A stretch of DNA of 64,000 nucleotides from Acidobacteriota bacterium (GTDB taxonomy: Bacteria; Acidobacteriota; Polarisedimenticolia; Polarisedimenticolales; Polarisedimenticolaceae), in assembly GCA_029861955.1 (NCBI GenBank), contig JAOTYK010000001.1, forward strand, positions 207,260 to 271,259. Reading direction: 5' to 3'. The notes beneath the pieces are model-generated. The model was not told the DNA's origin and searched no databases. It saw nothing but the letters and a program-made list of their open reading frames with translations. Below are positions 45,596 through 57,729 of the stretch, piece after piece (position 1 is the first letter of the stretch; each line of letters starts with the position of its first letter). A program made the position numbers and the translations under genes.

Positions 45596-47836
45596 ATGAA
45601 ATCGGACGTCGGCAACGAGAAAAGCTGGATCAGCGGAAGGCTCGAGGGCCTCAGCCCGCCGGATCTCCTCTGGCGGTTGAGCCGCGAGGAGCGAACCGGT
45701 GTTCTCTCCGTCTGCTCAGGCGAACGAGAAAAGACGTTCTTTCTGCAGAGTGGCAGGATCGTCTTCGCCAACTCGACGGATCTGAACGGGCGTCTGGACA
45801 AGGTCCTGCTTCGCAGCGGCAAGATCACCCTCGAACAGCTCGAGACGGCGGCGGCGGGTATCGAACCCGGCCGACGCATCGGAGCGGTGCTCGTCGACGA
45901 AGGATCGCTGGAGGCTCAGGAACTGGTCGACGGCGTGTTGCTCCAGGTGCGCGAGATCGTTCTCGAGTGGTTCGAATGGACCGAAGGCGAGTACCAGTTC
46001 CAGGATGGCGACCTACCGACCGACGAGGTCATCAAGCTCGATATCGACATGGGGCGAATCATCCTGGAAGGCATCCGCCGGATTCGCAGCTTCGAGCGCA
46101 TCCGCCGCAGCGTCGGTTCGCTGCAGACGGTCTATGGTCTTGCCGACGGCTGGCGCGACACGATCGCCGGGGTCGAATTCGCCGAGGGCGAAGAGCTGAT
46201 CCTCGTCCGTCTCGAGCAGGGCGACGAGTCCGTCGATGGTCTCTGCGGAGAGGCTTTCCTTTCGAACTTCGAGATCTATCAGGCGCTGTGGGCCTTGAGC
46301 GTCATGGGTGTTGTCGTCGAGAAGCCGAAGCGATTCGACACCGAAGGCTTGACCCTCGAGGGGTCGCTCGCCGATCGCCCATTTGTGGACCTGATCGTTG
46401 AGATGGCGGCAGCCGATGCGACCGGCGTCCTGCAAGTGCAGCGTGGTTCGCACAAGCGAACGTTCCACCTGCAGGAGGGACGATGCGTCTTCTCGACGAG
46501 TAATCAGAGTGACGACGGTTTGATGGCCTACCTCCTTCGACGCGGGGTGATCTCACTTCGCGATCGCGAGGAAGTCACCCAGCGGCTCCTGACGAACAAG
46601 CGGGTCGGGACGATCCTCCTCGAGATGGGCGTGATCGATAACGCAGACCTCACGGAGATGATCCGTCAGCAACTGATGGAGATACTCTTCGATACGTTCG
46701 GCTGGACGGATGCCGACTACGGTTTCCGGGCAGGGGAACTGCCGACCCTGGAAAAGATCACGATGCAGGAGTCGATCGAACAGCTGGTCTCCGAGGGCTT
46801 ACGGCACGTCGTGGACTGGGATCGGATCGTGGCAGGGATCGGCGGACTGGACAGCAAGGTCGAACTGACCCCCACCTATCTGGATCGGCTGGACGCGCTT
46901 CACGGGGGGCCGGCCGAATGGCAAGTCGTCGCCGCCCTCCAGGAACCCGCGACGGTCCGACGGTTGTGTCGCACGGTCGATCTGCCGGACTACCGAGTTT
47001 GCCAGATCATCTGGGCGCTGCGTGTCCTGGATGCCGTCATCTGTCGTCCGGGTGAAACCGAGATCGAGACCCATGTCGAGGTCACCTCGTCGGTCGTGGT
47101 CGTCGACGTCGATGAACAGCAGGAACCCGCCGACGAACCGATCGCCGTCCATCAGGACGAAGAGACCGGCTACGCGTTTGTCGACTCCGAAGCGGACGCC
47201 GATCAGACGCAGGCCATGGATCGCAGTGCGGTCGAGGCGGCGCTGTCCGCGGCGCCCGACGATAAGGACGACGACGCGATCCACGTCAGCGTGGAAAAAG
47301 AGGAAGAAGACGAGACCGCCTCCATCCAGGTCGCGCGCGACGATCTTGTCGATGAGCATGAGGAGCGGATCGAGCCTCTTGACCTGGACGTCGCTTCGCG
47401 CACCGTGCGGCTGGATCGAGAGGAAGTCGATCGAATGATCGCCGGTGAGTCTGAGGAGGATACGTCCGCAGAACCGAGTCTGGACGACTGGCAACCGCCC
47501 GACGATCTGGATGGCGCGATCGAACGATTCAATGCCATGCAACGGGTGGTCTTCCTATCGGTGAAGTCCGAGATCGGAGCAGGCACGGTCAACTTGATCC
47601 GTGCATGTTGTCAATCCGCCGAGGATGATTTGCCGGCTCTACGTGATGCCGAATTGCGAGAGGACGGAACGTGGGACGCGGAAGAACTACGTCGTGCCAT
47701 CCACGATCGGCGGATCGATGATCCGATGACCGAGTATCTCTATCTCATCGAACTGGAAATCGAACAACTGAGCGCTCATCTCGGCGATGGCAAGGTCGCC
47801 GAACTCAAGCAACAGGTGTCTGAACACTCGCCCTAG
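45596..47836 (+). CDS. Double DUF4388 (PATAN-type) domain protein
   Basis: 746 residues from ATG 45596; TTG at 45575 is the alternative. Two similar modules, about residues 8-200 and 245-440, each begin with an S/GxLE motif (ISGRLEGLSPPDLLWRL; LEGSLADRPFVDLIVEM), then FLQSGRIVFANS or HLQEGRCVFSTS, then a GTGG-like linker and FEWTEGEYQF/FGWTDADYGF. Such domains appear in regulatory and gliding-related proteins. The C-terminal 250 residues are acidic and low in complexity, ending in a helical domain. No enzyme motif is seen. Confidence 0.82.
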   Translation: MKSDVGNEKSWISGRLEGLSPPDLLWRLSREERTGVLSVCSGEREKTFFLQSGRIVFANSTDLNGRLDKVLLRSGKITLEQLETAAAGIEPGRRIGAVLVDEGSLEAQELVDGVLLQVREIVLEWFEWTEGEYQFQDGDLPTDEVIKLDIDMGRIILEGIRRIRSFERIRRSVGSLQTVYGLADGWRDTIAGVEFAEGEELILVRLEQGDESVDGLCGEAFLSNFEIYQALWALSVMGVVVEKPKRFDTEGLTLEGSLADRPFVDLIVEMAAADATGVLQVQRGSHKRTFHLQEGRCVFSTSNQSDDGLMAYLLRRGVISLRDREEVTQRLLTNKRVGTILLEMGVIDNADLTEMIRQQLMEILFDTFGWTDADYGFRAGELPTLEKITMQESIEQLVSEGLRHVVDWDRIVAGIGGLDSKVELTPTYLDRLDALHGGPAEWQVVAALQEPATVRRLCRTVDLPDYRVCQIIWALRVLDAVICRPGETEIETHVEVTSSVVVVDVDEQQEPADEPIAVHQDEETGYAFVDSEADADQTQAMDRSAVEAALSAAPDDKDDDAIHVSVEKEEEDETASIQVARDDLVDEHEERIEPLDLDVASRTVRLDREEVDRMIAGESEEDTSAEPSLDDWQPPDDLDGAIERFNAMQRVVFLSVKSEIGAGTVNLIRACCQSAEDDLPALRDAELREDGTWDAEELRRAIHDRRIDDPMTEYLYLIELEIEQLSAHLGDGKVAELKQQVSEHSP

Positions 47837-47841
47837 TTGCT

Positions 47842-48270
47842 CTAGACGGCGCTTCCGCCCGAATAGACATCGTCATCTTCATCTTCGTCGCCACTGCCAT
47901 AGACCGGCGCACTGGCGGGTTCGACGATCGCGGGCGCGGTCATCGGGGCCAGAGGGGCTGGAAGCGGACTCTCTGTGCGATGACGGGCTGAAGACGGCTG
48001 AGTACGCAGGTAGTTGTTCTCTGTCTCGAGCTTTCGCAGCGTGCGTCTCAGTCGTCGGTTCTCGATACGGGTCGCCGTGCCCTCGACGAGACCTATGGTC
48101 AGCGCAAACACTACGCCTACGATGATCGACACGACGACGACGACCCAGAGTTCGACCGCGGGGAAGCTGGTGTACCACACCGTGATCGGCACCGTGGCCG
48201 TGTTGTAGATCGCAAAGACCACCACGACGGCGGTCAGCAGCATGAACAGCAGGACGATCAACACTTTCAT
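47842..48270 (-). CDS. LapA-like small membrane protein
   Basis: 142 residues. ATG 48270 with GAGGT upstream. Two TM helices (VLIVLLFMLLTAVVVVFAIYN; VELWVVVVVSIIVGVVFALTIG) and a basic coiled segment (ENRRLRRTLRKLETENNYL), the LapA/DUF1049 layout linked to LPS assembly. The tail is disordered and acidic. It is the last gene of the Kdo operon, 7 bases after kdsC. Confidence 0.78.
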   Translation of the reverse strand: MKVLIVLLFMLLTAVVVVFAIYNTATVPITVWYTSFPAVELWVVVVVSIIVGVVFALTIGLVEGTATRIENRRLRRTLRKLETENNYLRTQPSSARHRTESPLPAPLAPMTAPAIVEPASAPVYGSGDEDEDDDVYSGGSAV

Positions 48271-48277
48271 CTGAACC

Positions 48278-48817
48278 TCAGTGGGGAAACATGCTGGCGA
48301 TAGTCTGGTCCCATTCACCCCGTCGTTGCAAGATCATGTCTACCATTTCGCGGACCACGCCGTGGCCGCCGGCCGTTTCGGTCACGAAATCGGCCTCCGC
48401 GCGGGCTGCGGGATCGGCATCCGACGGTGCGACGCCCAGGCCCGCCAACCTCATGGCCGGAATGTCGATGACGTCGTCTCCAATGTAACAGGCGGCGGCC
48501 GGCTCGATCTGACGTCGTTCGAGGATCTCGCGCAGACAATCGGCCTTTCGATGGACACCCAGGTGAATTTCGTCAATGTGCAGCTCGATCGCACGACTCT
48601 TGACGACCGGAGAATCTCGCCCGGAGATGATCGCGAATCCGATCCCGGCATGCTGGGCGATCTTGATACCGAGCCCGTCGCGCACCGAGAAGGATCGAAT
48701 CTCCCCACCGGCGGAGTCGATCACCAGTTTGCCGTCCGTCATGACGCCGTCGACATCGAGAACGATCCAGCGAACGCGCCCGATCTGTTCCTGAAGGGTC
48801 TTGCTTGGTTCGGTCAC
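48278..48817 (-). CDS. kdsC: Kdo-8-phosphate phosphatase KdsC
   Basis: 179 residues, tetrameric HAD phosphatase without cap. VLDVDGVMTDGKL (nucleophile Asp), ISGRDSPVVKSRA, GDDVIDIPAMRLAGLGVAPSDA. Releases phosphate from Kdo-8-P. The start is GTG at 48817. It lies directly downstream of kdsD. Confidence 0.95.
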   Translation of the reverse strand: MTEPSKTLQEQIGRVRWIVLDVDGVMTDGKLVIDSAGGEIRSFSVRDGLGIKIAQHAGIGFAIISGRDSPVVKSRAIELHIDEIHLGVHRKADCLREILERRQIEPAAACYIGDDVIDIPAMRLAGLGVAPSDADPAARAEADFVTETAGGHGVVREMVDMILQRRGEWDQTIASMFPH

Positions 48818-48838
48818 GTTAAACGCATCTCCATCGTC

Positions 48839-49795
48839 CTAGAACAGTTCGGTGCGCCAGAGATCGTGGATCTGGATCACTCCGAGGAGTCGACGATCCT
48901 CGTCGATGACCGGAAGCGACGTGATCTTCTTGTCTTCCATTCGATGGAGTGCCTCCGACGCGAGTGCATCGGCTCCGACGGTCTGCGGAGAGGAAATCAT
49001 CGCCTCGTCGGCTCGCCCGGAAAGGGGCCGGGACTGTTTCAACATCCTCCGGCGGAGATCCCCGTCGGTCAGGACGCCGACAAGCCGTCCGTCGTCATCG
49101 GTCACGCAGACGACTCCCAGACGTTTGGCATCCAGTTCCTCGATCGCAACCTTCAGGTCGGCGTGAGCGGCGACCTGCGGAAGCGAATCGTCGCTATGCA
49201 TGATCGCCCCGACCCGTAGCAACCGCCGACCCAGTCGCCCTCCGGGGTGGAACCGCGCGAAGTCCTGCTGGGAGAAGCCGCGAAGCTCGTAGCATGAGAC
49301 GGCCAGCGCATCGCCCATCGCGAGGGCTGCGGTCGTCGAGGATGTCGGCACCAGATCCAGGTTGCAGGCCTCCTGCTTAACACCCACATCAATATGAACG
49401 TCCGACTCTCTGGCCAGCGTGGAATCGGCGACACCCGTTAGCGCGATGACTCCGGCGCCGATGCGACGGACCAACTCCAGGAGTCGAACGATCTCCTCGG
49501 TCTCTCCCGAGTTCGAGATCGCCAGCAACACATCGCCGGCGACGAGCATGCCGAGGTCCCCGTGGATGGCCTCCGCAGGATGCATGAAGACCGAGGCTCG
49601 ACCGGTGGAGCTGAGCGTCGCGGCGATCTTCTGACCGACGATGCCGGACTTGCCCATGCCGGTCACAACGACACGGCCCTCGCACTCGTTGATTCGGCGG
49701 ACCGCCTCATCGAATCGTTCGTCGAGTCGATCGATCAGGTCGGCGATGGCGCGCGACTCGATCTCCAGAACTCGGCGTGCAGTGTCAACCGACAT
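48839..49795 (-). CDS. kdsD: Arabinose-5-phosphate isomerase KdsD (SIS plus CBS pair)
   Basis: 318 residues. SIS domain: VVVTGMGKSGIVGQKIAATLSSTG, HPAEAIHGDLGM, AISNSGETEEIVRLL. Two CBS domains form the C-terminal third (ALASEALHRMEDKKITSLPVIDEDRRLLGVIQIHDL). Converts ribulose-5-P to arabinose-5-P, first step to Kdo. It stands in the middle of the operon. Confidence 0.95.
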   Translation of the reverse strand: MSVDTARRVLEIESRAIADLIDRLDERFDEAVRRINECEGRVVVTGMGKSGIVGQKIAATLSSTGRASVFMHPAEAIHGDLGMLVAGDVLLAISNSGETEEIVRLLELVRRIGAGVIALTGVADSTLARESDVHIDVGVKQEACNLDLVPTSSTTAALAMGDALAVSCYELRGFSQQDFARFHPGGRLGRRLLRVGAIMHSDDSLPQVAAHADLKVAIEELDAKRLGVVCVTDDDGRLVGVLTDGDLRRRMLKQSRPLSGRADEAMISSPQTVGADALASEALHRMEDKKITSLPVIDEDRRLLGVIQIHDLWRTELF

Positions 49796-49798
49796 CGG

Positions 49799-50271
49799 TC
49801 ACTCCATCGCGTCCGGAGGTGCGGAACTACTCAACCCGTCATCGGGCGGACGACCCGGGCTTGGCCATTCGAACCCGGGACCCTGAAACCACACGATTCT
49901 CCAGGACTCGTCCTCGCGGTGCAACCTTACGCTGACGGCACCCCGTCCCACCTCGCTGACCGCGACATCGAAATCGACGATGAATTCCGTGTGATCCGGG
50001 CCCTGATCGAGCGGCTCGGATCCCTCGGTTTGAGGGTCGGATAGCCGCCCCGTGGCCTCGAGAGCATCCAGGAGCGGTGCCCACTGCGTGTCGTCGATCG
50101 TCAGGCCAAAGCGACGATCGGCCAGATCCAGACGCCCCTCCTCCGTCGCGGAGGCGTTGAGCATCTCGAGGGCGATCGATACCTGGTCCGCCGGAGTGGC
50201 CTCCGGGGCGGGTCTGGAGCCCCCACATCCGGCGACGACCAGGACGATCAGGAACAGGCCGGCGGCACGAT

Positions 50272-50275
<4 letters not shown>
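49799..50275 (-). CDS. Small lipoprotein within the Kdo operon
   Basis: 158 residues from ATG 50275, whose ATGA overlaps the kdsA stop. Lipobox VVAGC (Cys about residue 17). The rest is a compact soluble domain of unknown fold (VRLHREDESWRIVWFQGPGFEWP). Its location between kdsA and kdsD suggests a link with LPS assembly or transport, not catalysis. Not recognised. Confidence 0.65.
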
Positions 50276-52753
<2,478 letters not shown>

Positions 52754-53545
52754 CTACTCGGCCTCCAACATTAAACGGCTCAGACGTTCAAGATCTTTCG
52801 GTGTATCGACGGATTGTGACCGGAAATCGGATTTCACCACATGAATGCGGTATCCGGCTTCCAGTGCTCGTAGCTGTTCGAGGCCCTCGGCCCGCTCCAG
52901 CGGACTGGGAGGCATCCCGGTCAGGTTCAGGAGCGCATCCCTGCGGTAGGCGTAGATCCCCTGATGCTTTCGGAAATGTTCCAGCTGCGCCGGAGAGTCC
53001 AGCGTCATTGGGCTCTGCATGGGGCTCTGCGTTCCGCGGACGTAGGGGATCGGAGAACGTGAGAAGTAGAGAGCCTTTCCCGATCCATCCATGACGACCT
53101 TGACGTTGTTGGGGTCCAGCACTTCGCTTGCACTCTCGAACGGTTCCCAGAGCGTTGCCATCTCCGGGGACGCATCGCCCTGAAACGAACCCAGGAGAAG
53201 TTCCTGGCTTCTGGATGTCAGGAGCGGCTCGTCGCCCTGGATGTTGATGATAACCGAATACTGCTCGCCCGCATCGCGGGCGACTTCCGCCACGCGATCG
53301 GTTCCGCTGGTGTGTTCGGATGACGTCATCGTCGCCTCGGCACCAAACCGAGTCGCGGCGTCGAGGATCCGTTGATCGTCGGTGGCGACGATCAATCGAT
53401 CGATCCCTCTCGCCGCAGATGCCCGTCGCCAGACCTCCTCAATCATCGTTCGGTTGTCGAAGGGGTCGCCGAGGACAGTGAGAGGTTTCCCGGGGAACCG
53501 GGTGGATCCGTAACGGACTGGAATAACACCAAGAACGAGCGACAT
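52754..53545 (-). CDS. kdsB: CMP-Kdo synthetase KdsB
   Basis: 263 residues. VIPVRYGSTRFPGKPLTVLGD nucleotide loop, VATDDQRILDAATRFGAEATMTSSEHTSGTDR, INIQGDEPLL, and YFSRSPIPYVR. Activates Kdo with CTP. First gene of the operon, followed without a gap by pyrG. Confidence 0.96.
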   Translation of the reverse strand: MSLVLGVIPVRYGSTRFPGKPLTVLGDPFDNRTMIEEVWRRASAARGIDRLIVATDDQRILDAATRFGAEATMTSSEHTSGTDRVAEVARDAGEQYSVIINIQGDEPLLTSRSQELLLGSFQGDASPEMATLWEPFESASEVLDPNNVKVVMDGSGKALYFSRSPIPYVRGTQSPMQSPMTLDSPAQLEHFRKHQGIYAYRRDALLNLTGMPPSPLERAEGLEQLRALEAGYRIHVVKSDFRSQSVDTPKDLERLSRLMLEAE

Positions 53546-53594
53546 TCGCGAAACCTAACGCGTCGTCTCCGGTGTTCGTCCGCAGCGACAGCAA

Positions 53595-53623
53595 ATGTTA
53601 TCGCAACATGCGATGCAACACAA
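53595..53623 (-). promoter_or_regulatory. Weak candidate promoter for the Kdo operon
   Basis: TTGTGT (53618-53623) and TAACAT (53595-53600) with 17-base spacing on the minus strand. The boxes are only fair matches. TGTTGC occurs twice in the region, possibly a regulator half-site. Confidence 0.3.
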
Positions 53624-53683
53624 GACCCGAGACGCTAGCATCATGCTGTGATCGCGGAACCCCGCGGATCGAGAGGAGTCGAA

Positions 53684-54934
53684 ATGGAGCCCGTGAAGTA
53701 TCCAAGCCGTTGCGTGGAGCGGTTTCTCGAGTACGTGACGCACGACACCCAGTCCCGAGAGGACTCCGAGTCCTATCCGAGCACCCCGGGGCAGCTCGTG
53801 TTCCTCGAGCGGCTACGAGCCGAGCTGGTCAAGTTGGGCCTCGCCGATGTCATCCTTGACGCGAACGGTTACCTGTTCGCGACGCTTCCGTCGACCGTCG
53901 ATGACGACGTCCCCGTGATCGGGTTTCTCGCCCATGTCGACACGTCGCCGGAGATGCCCGGTAAGGACGTTCGCCCGATCGTTCATCGCAACTACCAGGG
54001 CGAAGACATCGTGTTGCCGGATGACCCGACGGTGGTCCTTCGGGAGCGGGATACGCCCTGGCTGGCCGAACAGCGGGGAAACGACATCATCACCGCCTCC
54101 GGGACCACACTCCTCGGTGCCGACAACAAGGCCGGTGTGGCCGAGATCGTCGCAGCCGCCGAATACCTGCTGGCTCATCCCGAGATTCCCCACGGCCCAA
54201 TTCGAATCGGGTTCACGCCCGACGAGGAGATCGGGCAGGGCACGAAGTACTTTGATGTCAAGGCATTCGGGGCTAGCTGTGCCTACACGATGGATGGCGA
54301 GACTCTCGGCGAGATCCAGTCCGAGACGTTCTCGGCCGACACGTGTGTCCTGCGTTTCGTCGGCTTCAATACCCATCCCGGGTTTGCCAAGGGGACCATG
54401 GTCAACGCGATTCGAGCGGCCGCCCGGTTCATCGCCGACCTGCCGACAGATAGCGCGAGCCCGGAGTCGACCGAGGAGCGTGAGGCGTTCGTCCACCCGT
54501 ATGTCGTGGACGCCGCGGTGGACTGCACGACGGTCCGGGTGCTTGTTCGAAGTTTTGACAGCGCGGGGCTCGAGAGGCTTCACACGTTGCTTCGCAAGAC
54601 CGCCCACAGGAGCCTCGAGCGATCCCCGGGTGCCCGGGTCGAGATCGAGGTCGAGGAGTCCTACCGCAACATGGGGGAGATTCTGAAGGATCACCCGCAG
54701 GTCGTGGAGCACGCGCGTGAGGCGATCCGACGGGCAGGTCTGGAGTTACGCGAGAAGCCGATTCGCGGCGGAACCGATGGATCGCGGTTGTCGTTCATGG
54801 GGCTGCCGACACCCAATATCTTCGCCGGCGAGCACAACTTCCATTCCAGGACCGAATGGGTGTCGACCCATGACATGCAGAAGGCTGTCGATGTGATCAT
54901 CGAACTCTGCCAGGTGTGGGCCGAGGCGGACTAG
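53684..54934 (+). CDS. pepT: Peptidase T (tripeptidase, M20B)
   Basis: 416 residues. ATG 53684 is chosen because GAGGAGTC lies just upstream; GTG 53648 is the alternative. Motifs: FLAHVDTSPE, LLGADNKAGVAEIV, GFTPDEEIGQG, GGTDGSRLSFMGLPTPN and NFHSRTEW. Cleaves N-terminal residues of tripeptides, cytosolic. Overlaps the convergent gene by 4 bases (CTAG). Confidence 0.95.
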   Translation: MEPVKYPSRCVERFLEYVTHDTQSREDSESYPSTPGQLVFLERLRAELVKLGLADVILDANGYLFATLPSTVDDDVPVIGFLAHVDTSPEMPGKDVRPIVHRNYQGEDIVLPDDPTVVLRERDTPWLAEQRGNDIITASGTTLLGADNKAGVAEIVAAAEYLLAHPEIPHGPIRIGFTPDEEIGQGTKYFDVKAFGASCAYTMDGETLGEIQSETFSADTCVLRFVGFNTHPGFAKGTMVNAIRAAARFIADLPTDSASPESTEEREAFVHPYVVDAAVDCTTVRVLVRSFDSAGLERLHTLLRKTAHRSLERSPGARVEIEVEESYRNMGEILKDHPQVVEHAREAIRRAGLELREKPIRGGTDGSRLSFMGLPTPNIFAGEHNFHSRTEWVSTHDMQKAVDVIIELCQVWAEAD

Positions 54935-55251
54935 TCGTCCTCGGGGCGTCCTTCCTTGATCCTCGCGATCTTGCCCTCGACGTCCGACTCGATGCGTCGG
55001 CGATCGACTTCGTAGTGTTCGTCCAGCTCGGCAAGCTTGACGGGATCGTCGTCGGCGCTTCGTCGATCGCGGTAGAGAATCTCGATCTGTGCCATGCGAG
55101 CGCGAGACTCCGAGCGTAGCTCCGCGATGCGGGCCTTTTCCGCATCGGTCAGCACGCGAGGGGCGTCGACACCGGCCTCACGGTCGGATGCCTGCAGCCG
55201 TTCCATGGCAAGTTCAACGGCGGACTTCAGCGGAATGTCGTCGTCACTCAT
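54931..55251 (-). CDS. Small charged coiled-coil protein
   Basis: 106 residues, not recognised. Glu/Arg/Asp-rich and helical (EKARIAELRSESRARMAQIEILYRD; YEVDRRRIESDVEGKIARI). ATG at 55251 overlaps the preceding stop by one base (TGATG), with GGAG upstream, so it is coupled to the DUF6178-like gene and is likely its partner. Confidence 0.65.
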   Translation of the reverse strand: MSDDDIPLKSAVELAMERLQASDREAGVDAPRVLTDAEKARIAELRSESRARMAQIEILYRDRRSADDDPVKLAELDEHYEVDRRRIESDVEGKIARIKEGRPEDD

Positions 55252-57059
55252 CACCGCTCCTCACGTTGTGATTTCTCGGGATTCAACCACAGACAGCTGA
55301 CATAGCGCGGATCCAGCGGCGCGCCGGGATCCAGGCCGGAACACTGGTCGTAGAGTTTCTGCAAGGAAAACCGCCCAAACGCCGTAAGGATCGCCTGTTC
55401 CCGCGTGGGGAGCTCATCGTCGATCGCCAACCCGTCGATCATTCGGCTCAGAGCGCTTGCCGGCGCATCCGGAGCGGCGGTTCGCCGGGATGCGACGGAA
55501 CGAAGAAAATCTGCGGTGGTGGTATCCGCCAAAGGAGCAATCGTCAGTCCGTTGCCCACGTGGTAGTTGGCCATCAGCGTCAGAAGAAAGGTGCTCATCC
55601 GATGCAATTCGTTGCCGGTGGCAAGTGCTTCTTCGAGGGGGAGTCGACTCCAGAGCAGGTTCCCCGCGACCCGGATCATCTCGACTGCCGCGCCACTGGT
55701 CTCGATCTCCTCGATCGACCGAAAGTCCCGACGCTCGCTCCGCTGGGTCTCGTCGTCGGCATCCAGGTAGAGAGGGCGAGGGCCGAGCAGCGCCTCGAAT
55801 CGCTCACGCACCTCGTCGTCCACCAGATAGACGGCCTGGGGCGCTCCGGCGAGCCATCCGTCCGCCAGGAGCGAACGGGCGTTTTGATGGAGCAGCATCG
55901 GGAGTTCGTAGCCCTCCCGAAACAGCTCCTTGATCGGCGTGCTCGACAGCGTGTGGGCCGCCTGTTCCGGAGAGGTGTCGCCGCGTCGATGGAGGGCGAT
56001 CTGGACAAACGCGCCGGTCTTCTCCGCCGCCCGTCGATGGGCGACGGGATCTCCCATATCGGCGTAGTCTGCGACAAGGACGTGATTTGCCACCGATACG
56101 AAGCCGTGGAGCACGTCATCCCGAACGGAGTCATCCAGATGGGCAAGAGCGAGACTCAACGCCGTTGAATCGGACGCGGCGGCCACCGGGAGGCGTGGAG
56201 CGGCAAGGCCGTCCGCGTCGGTCGGTCGGGGTGCGGAGGGGATCTCGCTGGCTCGACTGGGGCTGCGGTAGATCTCGAGGGCATCGTCAAGGCCGGGGAA
56301 GCCGTGTTCATCCAGTCGGCTCTGACGCCAGCGAAAAGCCTGCTCCTCGAGTTCCGAGTTGAGTTCCCAGATCGAACCCCACATCACCCGTTGGTAGCGC
56401 TCGGGCTGATCGAGAAAAAACGCCCGTAGGAATCGCCCGGCCGCCGGTCCGTGCTCGGTGGCGGTGGTCCAGAATCGATAGTTGCCGTCCGGCGCCATGA
56501 ACCCCTCCTCGGTGCCGGACTCGCTAAGGCCATGACCATGTTGGTCCGGGTCGTCCTCGGACTCTATCTGGGTCACATGCAGCCAGTTGTGAAGCAGCAA
56601 CGAGAGAAGCTCGTCATCCAGATGACGGGTGAAGCGTCGCATCGATTGTTCGCCGGCCTCCAGAATCAGTGCAATCCACGCGCCGCAACGGTCCCCGTCA
56701 AATCGCTCCCCGCGCCAGGCCTCGAGGTCCAGCAGGTGGGCGATCTGCTCGTTGGATGCCAGACGCACGAACGGGATGGCGTCGGTGGGACCGATCTCGC
56801 GTACGGTCAGGTAGAAGTCGGCGCCCGGCAGGCTGCGCACGAGACGCATCGGTCGCGGGGCGTTCAATATCAGTTTGAGACGGTCGCCGGCGTCCAGCCG
56901 GAGTGCGAGTTCCGCCTGGTGTCGGGTCTCCCAGTCCGCGAGGACGTCGCCCAGGCGTTCCGGGGCGCGTCGGACGAGCTCCGCCGCTTCCTGGACGAGG
57001 GTCCGATCGATCCCCGCATCCGGGGGGCGCCACGCGTCGGAGTGGCTCCGTTCGTTCAT
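55251..57059 (-). CDS. DUF6178-like protein
   Basis: 602 residues from ATG 57059 (GGGAGA upstream). Contains FYLTVREIGPTDAIPFVRLASNEQIAHLLDLEAWRGERFD, a pattern I associate with DUF6178 proteins of deltaproteobacteria and relatives, then a long helical middle and ...HRMSTFLLTLMANYHVGNGL near the end. No enzyme motif or signal peptide. The function is unknown. Confidence 0.6.
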   Translation of the reverse strand: MNERSHSDAWRPPDAGIDRTLVQEAAELVRRAPERLGDVLADWETRHQAELALRLDAGDRLKLILNAPRPMRLVRSLPGADFYLTVREIGPTDAIPFVRLASNEQIAHLLDLEAWRGERFDGDRCGAWIALILEAGEQSMRRFTRHLDDELLSLLLHNWLHVTQIESEDDPDQHGHGLSESGTEEGFMAPDGNYRFWTTATEHGPAAGRFLRAFFLDQPERYQRVMWGSIWELNSELEEQAFRWRQSRLDEHGFPGLDDALEIYRSPSRASEIPSAPRPTDADGLAAPRLPVAAASDSTALSLALAHLDDSVRDDVLHGFVSVANHVLVADYADMGDPVAHRRAAEKTGAFVQIALHRRGDTSPEQAAHTLSSTPIKELFREGYELPMLLHQNARSLLADGWLAGAPQAVYLVDDEVRERFEALLGPRPLYLDADDETQRSERRDFRSIEEIETSGAAVEMIRVAGNLLWSRLPLEEALATGNELHRMSTFLLTLMANYHVGNGLTIAPLADTTTADFLRSVASRRTAAPDAPASALSRMIDGLAIDDELPTREQAILTAFGRFSLQKLYDQCSGLDPGAPLDPRYVSCLWLNPEKSQREER

Positions 57060-57198
57060 CAAATTGTCTCCCGGGATGGATCGTGCCGTCGGCTCGAATG
57101 ATAGCAAACGGCCGTCATCTGTCGTCAAACTTGCCGGTCACGGCCGGATGGCGTATCCCTTGTAGGCCGCCCGAGGGCGCTTCGACACTGGAGATCGC

Positions 57199-57729
57199 AT
57201 GACCCACAGCAAGTGTATCGGACCCGTCTCGCGGGTCCTGACCGTGACGATCGTCGCCATTGCGATGTTTGCCGTCTTGCCGGCGGCACCGCGCGATATT
57301 CCCAAAGACGGGATCGATCGCGAGTTCTTTCGACTTCGCGGCCTGCTGCAGAACGCCAACGTAAAGCTGCAGAACGACGTCGCCGATCTCGGCGCAGCGC
57401 AGTCCGGCGCGACGTCGGTGGCCCAGACCTGCTGTTCGGGCAATCTGAAGAAGATCGGCGCGGCGCTTGTGGGGCTACAGGTCGAGACCGATCGGTTGAA
57501 GTCCTGTTACGACGCCAACGATCAGGTCGAAAACTATGGGGCGGTCCAGTACTTCAAGACCGACGTCGATGCCCTGGCCAACGCGTTGCTGAAATTCGCG
57601 CAGGCGGCGACCAAGGAAGAGGCGGAGGCCAGATTCCAGTCGATCATTCGCACGTTCAAGTTGGCGGAGAAGAGCGCCGCCGACGTCGTTCGTTGCGGAG
57701 ACGCGCCTCCGGAATCGTCGGATCAGTAG
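57199..57729 (+). CDS. Secreted hypothetical protein
   Basis: 176 residues with a signal peptide (VLTVTIVAIAMFAVLPAAP). The mature part is helical with four Cys (TCCSG, SCYD, RCGD). No homologue is recognised. Its end overlaps the convergent dehydrogenase gene by 7 bases. Confidence 0.6.
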   Translation: MTHSKCIGPVSRVLTVTIVAIAMFAVLPAAPRDIPKDGIDREFFRLRGLLQNANVKLQNDVADLGAAQSGATSVAQTCCSGNLKKIGAALVGLQVETDRLKSCYDANDQVENYGAVQYFKTDVDALANALLKFAQAATKEEAEARFQSIIRTFKLAEKSAADVVRCGDAPPESSDQ

